Source of the DNA: LMUY01 sp965199165
Lineage (GTDB): Bacteria; Pseudomonadota; Alphaproteobacteria; Acetobacterales; Acetobacteraceae
Direction of reading: 5' to 3'
Assembly (NCBI GenBank): GCA_965199165.1
Contig: OZ240681.1
Span: 992,001 to 1,056,000 of the forward strand
DNA length: 64,000 nt
Positions 9,294-17,345 of this stretch are shown here, in pieces. Made by a program: the position numbers and the translations under genes. The notes under the pieces were generated by a model. The model saw nothing but the letters and a program-made list of their open reading frames with translations. It was not told the origin of the DNA and searched no databases. Within the stretch, counting starts at the first letter, position 1. Every line of letters starts with the position of its first letter.

Positions 9294-9550
9294 CCCGCAG
9301 CCTCCCACCGCGTGACCGCCCGGGCGATCTCCGCGCCGGCGTCGACGGCCAGATACAGGCTGCCGAGCAGCCAGGGCAGGTTCGGCACGATCATCAGGAG
9401 CATGGAGCCCAGGTCGTGCGCGGGCATCTGGACATAGCCCGTCATGTGCTTGGCGGTGAAGTAAAGCGTCACGGAATAGGCGACGTATGAGCCGACGCAC
9501 AATTGCAGCGGAAACCGCAAAGGCCAGTTTGTCAATCGGCGTCCAAAAAG
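9290..9550 (-). pseudogene. Sterol delta8-delta7 isomerase (EBP/emopamil-binding family), 5'-truncated
   Basis: Only the C-terminal third of a membrane protein remains, about 80 codons ending at TGA 9290-9292. NWPLRFPLQL followed by CVGSYVAYSVTLYFTAKHMTG aligns with the segment of human EBP that reads HPLRFILQL and continues into a GQIYGDVLYFLTE-like stretch. A second hydrophobic segment, NLPWLLGSLYLAVDA, corresponds to the final EBP helix. EBP moves the sterol B-ring double bond from delta8 to delta7. The upstream part is replaced by an insertion-sequence block, with the homology ending near 9530. Its stop overlaps the reductase start, so it was an operon member. The assignment is from remembered family sequences; its place between a cyclase and a sterol reductase supports it. 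Confidence 0.65.
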
Positions 9551-11194
9551 GGTTCTGACGCAGTTTTGGTGATGGTCACCGGCCTGCGGCGATGACGCGG
9601 GCCTGAAGCAAATCGAGGTTTCCTCGGCCATACATCTGGCGTTTAACAACCTTGAGCTTGTTGATCTGCCCTTCGGCCTGCGCGTTGGACCAAGCGGTGG
9701 AGATGGCGGCGCGGACGGCAAGATGGTCCCGCGCCAACCCACGCGCAAACGGCGCCAAGAGGCTGACAGAGGCCATGTCGAGCCAGCTGTCCAACGCCGC
9801 CTCCTGCTTGCGGCGGATCAGGGTGTGGAAGGCTTCGACGATCTCCCGAGCCTGCACCAGTGTGGGGACCGCTGCTTCGATGGTGGCCACCGTCACCGTC
9901 TGCGTTTTCGATAGGCTGTCGCGCGCCGTGGTCATCAGGCGCGCAACGGTGCGCGCCGACGGGACACGGCTCAGCCCCTCGATGTTGACCTGCTCCGCCC
10001 GGCGGCGGCGGGTAGCCCACTCAGCGACGACGCGCAGCGAGCCGCGGAAGCCCAAGTCGCGCAACTCTCGCCATAGCGCCGCACCGTTGCGGGCTCCGGC
10101 GGCCCAACGTGCATCCAACCACGGGAGATGTGCCTCAAGTGAGCTCTCCCGCGTACGAAATACCTCAGCGCGCTGGCCGCGCAGGATGCGCCGTACCGTC
10201 CCGCGGCTGTGGCCGGTGCATCGGACGATCTCCTTGATCGCCTTGCCCGCCTTGTGCAGTGCGAGCACGGCGGCGTTGGCGTCCTCGCGCCGGAGATAGC
10301 CCTCGTACTGGAGGTTCTCCGCCGCCGTCAGCAACCGGGGGTCGACCGTAGCGGCGCCGATTGCCGCGCGGACCTGGCGCATGCAGGCACGGGTCGCGGC
10401 CAGGAAGGCCTGGCTGGCGTTCTCCATCAGGTGCCAGCGGTCTGCCACCTGTGTCGCCCCGGGCAGCGCCCGCGCTGCTGCCAGGGCATAGGCGCCACCA
10501 CGGTCGCGGGTCACGATCTCGATCTGCGGCTGGCCGGACAGCCAGGCCTGCGCCGTCGCGGGCTCGCGGTCCGGCAAGAGGGCGATGGTACGTCGCCGTT
10601 CCAGGTCGCAGATCAGCGTGCCGTAGCGGTGATTGCGCTTCCAGGCCCAGTCGTCGATGCCGACCGCCTGCGGGGGCGTGAACGCCGGACTTCCGCGGCG
10701 CCGAACAACCCGCAGCAGAGTATCGTTGCTGACCGGCAGCCGGAGCCGCTGGGCGAAGCTCGCCGCGGGGCGGCCGCCTAGCGCCAGGCCGAGATGGTGC
10801 ACGATCTCGTCCAGCCGAGCCGTGCGCCGGGCCCACGGTGCTGCAGCCGCAAGTCGCTCGGAGTAGATGCGGCGCGTGCACGAGGCGCGATCACAGCGGA
10901 AGCGCCGGACGAGCAGTTTCAGCTGGACGGGGCGGCCACTCAGCGGGAGATCTGCCATGGACCGCGTGTAGCGGCTATGAACGCGATGGTTGATGCCGCC
11001 GCAGCCGGGACAAGCCATCCCGTTTGCCGACGAGCGCACCGTCAGCACCACCGCCGTGCCGGTATCGTCCACGCTCTCCATGACGACCCCGGGCGGGATC
11101 AAAGCCGTCGGGTTGAACCCTCGCGCCATGGTGCCGATTCCCTTGCTGACTCGGCAATCCAGCGCGCGAACTTCAGCAAAATTGAGTCAGAACC
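9551..11194 (-). mobile_element. ISL3-family insertion sequence, copy 1
   Basis: This 1644-bp element is bounded by imperfect inverted repeats. The left end starts GGTTCTGACGCAGTTTTGGT; the right end read inward starts GGTTCTGACTCAATTTTGCT. It carries one transposase gene on the minus strand. The left flank CAAAAAGG (9544-9551, sharing one base with the terminus) recurs at the right flank of copy 2 rather than at the right flank of this copy. It adjoins the truncated EBP gene. Confidence 0.9.
9576..11129 (-). CDS. ISL3-family transposase (copy 1)
   Basis: The 517-residue transposase has an N-terminal zinc-ribbon CPGCGGINHRVHSRY (about 40-54), typical of ISL3. Two helix-turn-helix stretches lie nearby and in the middle (KAGKAIKEIVRCTGHSRGTV). 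The catalytic core has Asp residues in VGIDDWAWKRNHRYG and VTRDRGGAYA and the final Glu in SNAQAEGQINKLKVVKRQMY. Full length with all DDE residues, it is presumably active. The protein is identical to the other two copies here. Confidence 0.95.
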   Translation of the reverse strand: MARGFNPTALIPPGVVMESVDDTGTAVVLTVRSSANGMACPGCGGINHRVHSRYTRSMADLPLSGRPVQLKLLVRRFRCDRASCTRRIYSERLAAAAPWARRTARLDEIVHHLGLALGGRPAASFAQRLRLPVSNDTLLRVVRRRGSPAFTPPQAVGIDDWAWKRNHRYGTLICDLERRRTIALLPDREPATAQAWLSGQPQIEIVTRDRGGAYALAAARALPGATQVADRWHLMENASQAFLAATRACMRQVRAAIGAATVDPRLLTAAENLQYEGYLRREDANAAVLALHKAGKAIKEIVRCTGHSRGTVRRILRGQRAEVFRTRESSLEAHLPWLDARWAAGARNGAALWRELRDLGFRGSLRVVAEWATRRRRAEQVNIEGLSRVPSARTVARLMTTARDSLSKTQTVTVATIEAAVPTLVQAREIVEAFHTLIRRKQEAALDSWLDMASVSLLAPFARGLARDHLAVRAAISTAWSNAQAEGQINKLKVVKRQMYGRGNLDLLQARVIAAGR

Positions 11195-11235
11195 CCGATT
11201 GGACGCCGATCACCCCACTAACAGGGTCCCTTTTC
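11195..11235. repeat. 41-bp spacer between ISL3 copies 1 and 2
   Basis: This spacer begins CCGATTGGACGCCGAT and ends AGGGTCCCTTTTC. Apart from a 10-base length difference it is the reverse-complement relative of the other spacer (12880-12910). Its last 8 bases, CCCTTTTC (11228-11235), recur at the outer right flank of copy 3 (14554-14561). It therefore probably belongs next to the cyclase-side flank. Confidence 0.75.
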
Positions 11236-12879
11236 GGTTCTGACGCAGTTTTGGTGATGGTCACCGGCCTGCGGCGATGACGCGGGCCTGAAGCAAATCG
11301 AGGTTTCCTCGGCCATACATCTGGCGTTTAACAACCTTGAGCTTGTTGATCTGCCCTTCGGCCTGCGCGTTGGACCAAGCGGTGGAGATGGCGGCGCGGA
11401 CGGCAAGATGGTCCCGCGCCAACCCACGCGCAAACGGCGCCAAGAGGCTGACAGAGGCCATGTCGAGCCAGCTGTCCAACGCCGCCTCCTGCTTGCGGCG
11501 GATCAGGGTGTGGAAGGCTTCGACGATCTCCCGAGCCTGCACCAGTGTGGGGACCGCTGCTTCGATGGTGGCCACCGTCACCGTCTGCGTTTTCGATAGG
11601 CTGTCGCGCGCCGTGGTCATCAGGCGCGCAACGGTGCGCGCCGACGGGACACGGCTCAGCCCCTCGATGTTGACCTGCTCCGCCCGGCGGCGGCGGGTAG
11701 CCCACTCAGCGACGACGCGCAGCGAGCCGCGGAAGCCCAAGTCGCGCAACTCTCGCCATAGCGCCGCACCGTTGCGGGCTCCGGCGGCCCAACGTGCATC
11801 CAACCACGGGAGATGTGCCTCAAGTGAGCTCTCCCGCGTACGAAATACCTCAGCGCGCTGGCCGCGCAGGATGCGCCGTACCGTCCCGCGGCTGTGGCCG
11901 GTGCATCGGACGATCTCCTTGATCGCCTTGCCCGCCTTGTGCAGTGCGAGCACGGCGGCGTTGGCGTCCTCGCGCCGGAGATAGCCCTCGTACTGGAGGT
12001 TCTCCGCCGCCGTCAGCAACCGGGGGTCGACCGTAGCGGCGCCGATTGCCGCGCGGACCTGGCGCATGCAGGCACGGGTCGCGGCCAGGAAGGCCTGGCT
12101 GGCGTTCTCCATCAGGTGCCAGCGGTCTGCCACCTGTGTCGCCCCGGGCAGCGCCCGCGCTGCTGCCAGGGCATAGGCGCCACCACGGTCGCGGGTCACG
12201 ATCTCGATCTGCGGCTGGCCGGACAGCCAGGCCTGCGCCGTCGCGGGCTCGCGGTCCGGCAAGAGGGCGATGGTACGTCGCCGTTCCAGGTCGCAGATCA
12301 GCGTGCCGTAGCGGTGATTGCGCTTCCAGGCCCAGTCGTCGATGCCGACCGCCTGCGGGGGCGTGAACGCCGGACTTCCGCGGCGCCGAACAACCCGCAG
12401 CAGAGTATCGTTGCTGACCGGCAGCCGGAGCCGCTGGGCGAAGCTCGCCGCGGGGCGGCCGCCTAGCGCCAGGCCGAGATGGTGCACGATCTCGTCCAGC
12501 CGAGCCGTGCGCCGGGCCCACGGTGCTGCAGCCGCAAGTCGCTCGGAGTAGATGCGGCGCGTGCACGAGGCGCGATCACAGCGGAAGCGCCGGACGAGCA
12601 GTTTCAGCTGGACGGGGCGGCCACTCAGCGGGAGATCTGCCATGGACCGCGTGTAGCGGCTATGAACGCGATGGTTGATGCCGCCGCAGCCGGGACAAGC
12701 CATCCCGTTTGCCGACGAGCGCACCGTCAGCACCACCGCCGTGCCGGTATCGTCCACGCTCTCCATGACGACCCCGGGCGGGATCAAAGCCGTCGGGTTG
12801 AACCCTCGCGCCATGGTGCCGATTCCCTTGCTGACTCGGCAATCCAGCGCGCGAACTTCAGCAAAATTGAGTCAGAACC
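11236..12879 (-). mobile_element. ISL3-family insertion sequence, copy 2
   Basis: This copy has the same 1644-bp length, same orientation and same terminal inverted repeats as copies 1 and 3, and by eye the sequence is identical. The left flank is CCCTTTTC and the right flank is CAAAAAGG. These do not match each other; they match the outer flanks of copy 3 and copy 1 respectively, as expected for a recombinant element. Confidence 0.9.
11261..12814 (-). CDS. ISL3-family transposase (copy 2)
   Basis: The 517-residue protein is identical in sequence to the transposases of copies 1 and 3, with the same zinc ribbon and DDE residues. Identity across three copies suggests very recent multiplication. 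Confidence 0.95.
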   Translation of the reverse strand: MARGFNPTALIPPGVVMESVDDTGTAVVLTVRSSANGMACPGCGGINHRVHSRYTRSMADLPLSGRPVQLKLLVRRFRCDRASCTRRIYSERLAAAAPWARRTARLDEIVHHLGLALGGRPAASFAQRLRLPVSNDTLLRVVRRRGSPAFTPPQAVGIDDWAWKRNHRYGTLICDLERRRTIALLPDREPATAQAWLSGQPQIEIVTRDRGGAYALAAARALPGATQVADRWHLMENASQAFLAATRACMRQVRAAIGAATVDPRLLTAAENLQYEGYLRREDANAAVLALHKAGKAIKEIVRCTGHSRGTVRRILRGQRAEVFRTRESSLEAHLPWLDARWAAGARNGAALWRELRDLGFRGSLRVVAEWATRRRRAEQVNIEGLSRVPSARTVARLMTTARDSLSKTQTVTVATIEAAVPTLVQAREIVEAFHTLIRRKQEAALDSWLDMASVSLLAPFARGLARDHLAVRAAISTAWSNAQAEGQINKLKVVKRQMYGRGNLDLLQARVIAAGR

Positions 12880-12910
12880 CAAAAAGGACCCTCCATCGGC
12901 GTGCAATCGG
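12880..12910. repeat. 31-bp spacer between ISL3 copies 2 and 3
   Basis: The spacer starts with CAAAAAGG (12880-12887), the same 8-mer that flanks copy 1 on its outer, EBP side. It continues with ACCCTCC, ATCGGCGT and GCAATCGG. Joined through that 8-mer to the EBP-side flank, it rebuilds two tandem TCGGCGT-containing units. It therefore probably belonged beside the EBP fragment, not here. Confidence 0.75.
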
Positions 12911-14554
12911 GGTTCTGACGCAGTTTTGGTGATGGTCACCGGCCTGCGGCGATGACGCGGGCCTGAAGCAAATCGAGGTTTCCTCGGCCATACATCTGGC
13001 GTTTAACAACCTTGAGCTTGTTGATCTGCCCTTCGGCCTGCGCGTTGGACCAAGCGGTGGAGATGGCGGCGCGGACGGCAAGATGGTCCCGCGCCAACCC
13101 ACGCGCAAACGGCGCCAAGAGGCTGACAGAGGCCATGTCGAGCCAGCTGTCCAACGCCGCCTCCTGCTTGCGGCGGATCAGGGTGTGGAAGGCTTCGACG
13201 ATCTCCCGAGCCTGCACCAGTGTGGGGACCGCTGCTTCGATGGTGGCCACCGTCACCGTCTGCGTTTTCGATAGGCTGTCGCGCGCCGTGGTCATCAGGC
13301 GCGCAACGGTGCGCGCCGACGGGACACGGCTCAGCCCCTCGATGTTGACCTGCTCCGCCCGGCGGCGGCGGGTAGCCCACTCAGCGACGACGCGCAGCGA
13401 GCCGCGGAAGCCCAAGTCGCGCAACTCTCGCCATAGCGCCGCACCGTTGCGGGCTCCGGCGGCCCAACGTGCATCCAACCACGGGAGATGTGCCTCAAGT
13501 GAGCTCTCCCGCGTACGAAATACCTCAGCGCGCTGGCCGCGCAGGATGCGCCGTACCGTCCCGCGGCTGTGGCCGGTGCATCGGACGATCTCCTTGATCG
13601 CCTTGCCCGCCTTGTGCAGTGCGAGCACGGCGGCGTTGGCGTCCTCGCGCCGGAGATAGCCCTCGTACTGGAGGTTCTCCGCCGCCGTCAGCAACCGGGG
13701 GTCGACCGTAGCGGCGCCGATTGCCGCGCGGACCTGGCGCATGCAGGCACGGGTCGCGGCCAGGAAGGCCTGGCTGGCGTTCTCCATCAGGTGCCAGCGG
13801 TCTGCCACCTGTGTCGCCCCGGGCAGCGCCCGCGCTGCTGCCAGGGCATAGGCGCCACCACGGTCGCGGGTCACGATCTCGATCTGCGGCTGGCCGGACA
13901 GCCAGGCCTGCGCCGTCGCGGGCTCGCGGTCCGGCAAGAGGGCGATGGTACGTCGCCGTTCCAGGTCGCAGATCAGCGTGCCGTAGCGGTGATTGCGCTT
14001 CCAGGCCCAGTCGTCGATGCCGACCGCCTGCGGGGGCGTGAACGCCGGACTTCCGCGGCGCCGAACAACCCGCAGCAGAGTATCGTTGCTGACCGGCAGC
14101 CGGAGCCGCTGGGCGAAGCTCGCCGCGGGGCGGCCGCCTAGCGCCAGGCCGAGATGGTGCACGATCTCGTCCAGCCGAGCCGTGCGCCGGGCCCACGGTG
14201 CTGCAGCCGCAAGTCGCTCGGAGTAGATGCGGCGCGTGCACGAGGCGCGATCACAGCGGAAGCGCCGGACGAGCAGTTTCAGCTGGACGGGGCGGCCACT
14301 CAGCGGGAGATCTGCCATGGACCGCGTGTAGCGGCTATGAACGCGATGGTTGATGCCGCCGCAGCCGGGACAAGCCATCCCGTTTGCCGACGAGCGCACC
14401 GTCAGCACCACCGCCGTGCCGGTATCGTCCACGCTCTCCATGACGACCCCGGGCGGGATCAAAGCCGTCGGGTTGAACCCTCGCGCCATGGTGCCGATTC
14501 CCTTGCTGACTCGGCAATCCAGCGCGCGAACTTCAGCAAAATTGAGTCAGAACC
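12911..14554 (-). mobile_element. ISL3-family insertion sequence, copy 3
   Basis: Third 1644-bp copy, in the same orientation and with the same termini. Its outer right flank, CCCTTTTC at 14554-14561, adjoins the truncated oxidosqualene cyclase. The left flank, GCAATCGG, and the right flank of copy 1, CCGATTGG, are near reverse complements instead of a direct duplication. Confidence 0.9.
12936..14489 (-). CDS. ISL3-family transposase (copy 3)
   Basis: Full-length 517-residue ISL3 transposase, identical to the other two copies. Domain layout and catalytic residues are as described for copy 1. Confidence 0.95.
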   Translation of the reverse strand: MARGFNPTALIPPGVVMESVDDTGTAVVLTVRSSANGMACPGCGGINHRVHSRYTRSMADLPLSGRPVQLKLLVRRFRCDRASCTRRIYSERLAAAAPWARRTARLDEIVHHLGLALGGRPAASFAQRLRLPVSNDTLLRVVRRRGSPAFTPPQAVGIDDWAWKRNHRYGTLICDLERRRTIALLPDREPATAQAWLSGQPQIEIVTRDRGGAYALAAARALPGATQVADRWHLMENASQAFLAATRACMRQVRAAIGAATVDPRLLTAAENLQYEGYLRREDANAAVLALHKAGKAIKEIVRCTGHSRGTVRRILRGQRAEVFRTRESSLEAHLPWLDARWAAGARNGAALWRELRDLGFRGSLRVVAEWATRRRRAEQVNIEGLSRVPSARTVARLMTTARDSLSKTQTVTVATIEAAVPTLVQAREIVEAFHTLIRRKQEAALDSWLDMASVSLLAPFARGLARDHLAVRAAISTAWSNAQAEGQINKLKVVKRQMYGRGNLDLLQARVIAAGR

Positions 14555-15901
14555 CCTTTTCCACGCCGAAACACAGCCATCCTCGTTCTGCCGATCCAGC
14601 AGGAAGACGAGCGCCTGCCTGACCCGAGCGCGTGGCAGCCGTTCCGCGGGCGGGATCAGGCCAGGCGACGCTTCGCACAGGAGGATGGCGCTCAATGCCT
14701 CCGCGGTGCAGTCGCTGACCGGCCAGCGATGGGTGCCGTCACTGAAGCACCAGCCGCCCAGCACGGATTGCCGCCCCTCGTCGGCACCCGGGGGAAGCTC
14801 GGCCTGTTGCTGCATGCTGGCCAGCCGGTGGTGCGCACGGCGCAGCGGCCCCGCGATCCCGACGGGAGAGCGTGCCGGCGCGAGCAACGCCTGCATGGCC
14901 AGCGCCGTGTCCCAGGTCGTCGAGCGCGCGCCGGCATAGCGCAGGCCCGCCCCCTCGTCAGACCAGGCCCAGGCGTCCAGCGCGGCGGCGCTCTCCGCGG
15001 CTTCCGGCATTCCCGCCCGGTGCAGGGCGAGCGTGTTCAGCAAGCCGCTCACCGGCGACAGGCCTTGATACCGCGTCGTGCGTTGCTCCGCCGCGATCCG
15101 CCTCAGGCAGCGGGCGACCGCCCGGCGGCGCAATGCCGCCGCACCGGGCAGACGCCGCCAGACCGCACCGGCCGCGCGCACCGCATCGTACGCGACCCGG
15201 AGCAGCCGGCTCGGCCGCACGTAGGCGTCGGTGTCGACCAGGTCGTGGCGGTGGGCGGCGCTGCTGCGGCCGTCCAGGCCCAGCTCGGCGCGCAATGCCG
15301 GCCCCAACGGCCCGGCGTCGCCCTTCGGCCCGGCCAGGACCGTCGCCATCCCGAGATAGATGTAGCGCGTGTGGCAATAGAGCCGATTCGGTGCGAACGG
15401 CACCCAATCCGGTAGAAGGAACAGCTCAGGCGGACAAGGATGCAGGCCCTCGCGCTCGGTGAGGCCAAGCACGAACAGCCAGAACTTGCCCCAGCTGGGC
15501 AGGCCGTAGACGTCGCCGGGTGCCGCGTCGAGCCATTGCCGGGCGCGGAGCAGAGACGGCGACGCGGCTGGCTCGCCGAGCAGGCGGGCGGCGACGTAGA
15601 CCGGCGTGGTCACGAAGCGGTAGGGGAGCGAGGCAGGGTGCAGTCCCCAGCCGCCGGTCTCGTGCTGGGTCGCCGCGAACTGCTTGAGGACGAGCCGCCG
15701 CCAAGCCGCCTCGACCGGATGCCGCATCACGTGGAAGACGATGGCTGCCTGGGCCGTGATGACCGGGCACCAGACCACCTCGCCCTCCCAGCCCCCGAAA
15801 CCGTCACGGTGCCGCAGCAGGCAAGCCGCGGCGCGTCGGTGCGCGGCGCTTACGGGGTCCAGGGGGAGTGCGTCGAGCGCGTCCAACCGCGCGCTAGACA
15901 A
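14555..15901 (-). pseudogene. Oxidosqualene cyclase (lanosterol/cycloartenol-synthase type), 3'-truncated by IS block
   Basis: About 445 cyclase residues remain. The catalytic motif is DCTAE (397-401, in WPVSDCTAEAL), the oxidosqualene-cyclase form, not the DxDDTA of squalene-hopene cyclase. Other matches to lanosterol synthase are LPSWGKFWLFVLGL (134-147), LFLLPDWVPFAPNRLYCHTR (160-179), WDTALAMQALL (330-340) and the QW-type GGWCFSD (382-388). The enzyme folds 2,3-oxidosqualene into the first sterol. Homology ends after RQNEDG (437-442), just before the IS block; eukaryotic relatives continue for roughly 270 more residues that line the active site. The frame then runs into IS sequence. It overlaps the Rieske gene stop by 8 bases. 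Function is probably lost unless the missing part lies elsewhere. Confidence 0.93.
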
Positions 15902-17018
15902 GGCTCTCCTCCAAGACCGGCTGGTGCGGGACGTCGGCCTCGGCGCCTGTCGCAGCCAGATGGGCGCGCCATTTGGCGACGATGAGCTTCTGGAACTCGA
16001 TGACCACCGGGTTCAGCTCGACCGACGGCGCATGCGGGGCATCGATGTAGGCCCGTAGCTCCTCCTGGACCATGTCTCCGTCCTGGGCGAGCAGCGGCCG
16101 GATCAGGATGGTCTTGGAGATGGCCAGGACCGGACGCATGAGCCAGACGGGCAGCGACATCCGGGTCAACGGGATGCGTAGCGCATCGAAGTAGAAGATG
16201 AAGAAAACCCGCGTGCGCTGCCCGTTCATCGGCAGGAAGAAGCACCAGTGCTTGATCCTGCCGCCCGTGTCCGACCACTGGTAGGGGTAGGCGAAGCACA
16301 GCTCCATGCTGTTGACGTTGACCTTCTTCCGATCCACGAAATATTTCGAGAACCGGCCATCCCCGACCAAGACGTCGTAGGTCAGGCGGACACGCTCGCT
16401 ATCGGCATCGTACGAGATCAACTTGGCATCGGTGAACGGCCGGTAGTCGCGATGCAGGTGCGCGTGCGTGAAGTCGCTCACGTTCTCGATGATCATCGAG
16501 TGGTGGGCATCCCAGGTGAAATCCAGCGTCACCGACGCCCAAGGCCTATCGCCCTTCAGTTCGGGGATGAGCGGGAGCGCGACCGTGTCGGCGCGTGCCG
16601 GGTCGCCGGGAAAGATCCAGATCAGCCCGTAGCGAACCTGCACGGGATAGGACGCCACCTTGACCTTGGAAACGGTCCGGCCGAACGATTCGTGCGGGAT
16701 GGTGACGAGCTTGCCGTCGCCGCCATAGGTCCATCCATGGTAGGGGCAAGTCAGTTCGCAGCCATCCACCTCGCCAAGCGACAGCTTGACCTGCCGATGC
16801 GCACAGCGGTCCTCGATCGCCCGAACAACACCATCGGCGCCGCGGAACAACGCGATCGGCTTGCCCCAGAACTCCGTCCCGAGGGCTGCGCCACGGGCAA
16901 GTGCCGAGTCGTATTCGACCGCGTACCAGTAGTTCGGATCGAGCCCCGCGGCGCGGGTTTGCTGCCGGCGATTGCGGGCCGACTGGAAGTTCGGGATTGC
17001 GTCCGCTGGTTCACCCAT
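15894..17018 (-). CDS. Rieske non-heme iron oxygenase, SdmA-like (sterol C-4 demethylation)
   Basis: This 374-residue oxygenase has a Rieske [2Fe-2S] site with Cys72-His74 (CAHR) and Cys91-His94 (CPYHGW). The mononuclear iron site is in ENVSDFTHAHLH (Asp182, His185 and a following His, 187 or 189). SdmA, known from Methylococcus, is a Rieske oxygenase that oxidises the C-4 methyl groups of sterols in bacteria. Position directly before an oxidosqualene cyclase supports that role here. The SdmB partner is not in the window. ATG 17018 is preferred over an extension to 17171 because the domain starts soon after it. It appears to be the first gene of the sterol operon. Confidence 0.82.
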   Translation of the reverse strand: MGEPADAIPNFQSARNRRQQTRAAGLDPNYWYAVEYDSALARGAALGTEFWGKPIALFRGADGVVRAIEDRCAHRQVKLSLGEVDGCELTCPYHGWTYGGDGKLVTIPHESFGRTVSKVKVASYPVQVRYGLIWIFPGDPARADTVALPLIPELKGDRPWASVTLDFTWDAHHSMIIENVSDFTHAHLHRDYRPFTDAKLISYDADSERVRLTYDVLVGDGRFSKYFVDRKKVNVNSMELCFAYPYQWSDTGGRIKHWCFFLPMNGQRTRVFFIFYFDALRIPLTRMSLPVWLMRPVLAISKTILIRPLLAQDGDMVQEELRAYIDAPHAPSVELNPVVIEFQKLIVAKWRAHLAATGAEADVPHQPVLEESLV

Positions 17019-17345
17019 GAAGCACGTCCCGCTGCACGGATGCCTGCGGTGCGCCCGACACGTCGCATCTGGCTGTATTTTGAATGTGTTGGAAAACCAT
17101 CGGGTTCTACTGGCGCTGGGTCGTTTGCACGCGGACCTACCTATCGACGATGACCGGGCCAAATGCTCCAAAATCGCAGTTCGGAACTGCCGAAATCTCC
17201 CGAAAAGGTGCTAAGCCGTTATCGACCGACTTCTCTCGGGGATCGTACGTTTCGTGTTCCAACCACGTCTGCACACGGCTACCCGGTCAAAGGCAGGCTT
17301 GGCTCGGTCCTACCAGCATCAAACCGACGAAGGCCGGTGCGTGCG
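17019..17345. promoter_or_regulatory. Divergent promoter region with a 15-bp perfect palindrome
   Basis: This 327-base gap separates the divergent Rieske-first sterol operon and the MFS gene. It holds GCAGTTCGGAACTGC (17176-17190), a perfect inverted repeat with 7-base arms around one G, almost exactly midway between the two start codons (about 157 bases from each). It is a plausible operator for a shared regulator. The local sequence (TTTTGAATG, AAAATC, CCGAAAA) is more AT-rich than its surroundings. I see no convincing gene in the gap and no clear -35/-10 pair. Confidence 0.45.

Larger units (their letters stand above)
9530..14575. repeat. Possible IS21-like element ends, in inverted orientation, around the ISL3 block
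   Basis: If the spacers are rejoined through the 8-bp repeats, the EBP side reads TGTCAATCGGCGTCC, then AAAAAGGACCCT, then ATCGGCGTGCAATCGG. The cyclase side, read on the minus strand, reads TGTGTTTCGGCGTGG, then AAAAGGGACCCT, then ATCGGCGTCCAATCGG. These are imperfect terminal inverted repeats starting with TGT and built of two tandem units, an arrangement I associate with IS21-family ends. No istA/istB genes remain. Homology of EBP and cyclase to their families stops at about these TGT points (9530 and 14575). The IS21 assignment is from memory of end structure. Confidence 0.35.

Noticed and set aside
12880..12910. EBP coding continuing through the spacer (a frame reading PIARRWRVLFGRR joined to the fragment)
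   Set aside because: The frame stays open, but the same sequence forms inverted multi-unit repeats with the cyclase side, which fits transposon ends better than coding DNA.
14459..14554. C-terminal tail of the cyclase reading frame (residues after WKRG)
   Set aside because: It is translation of the ISL3 right end, not cyclase sequence, so it was excluded from the gene.
14555..15901. Reading the cyclase as squalene-hopene cyclase
   Set aside because: The catalytic motif is DCTAE, typical of oxidosqualene cyclases, and flanking blocks match lanosterol synthase.
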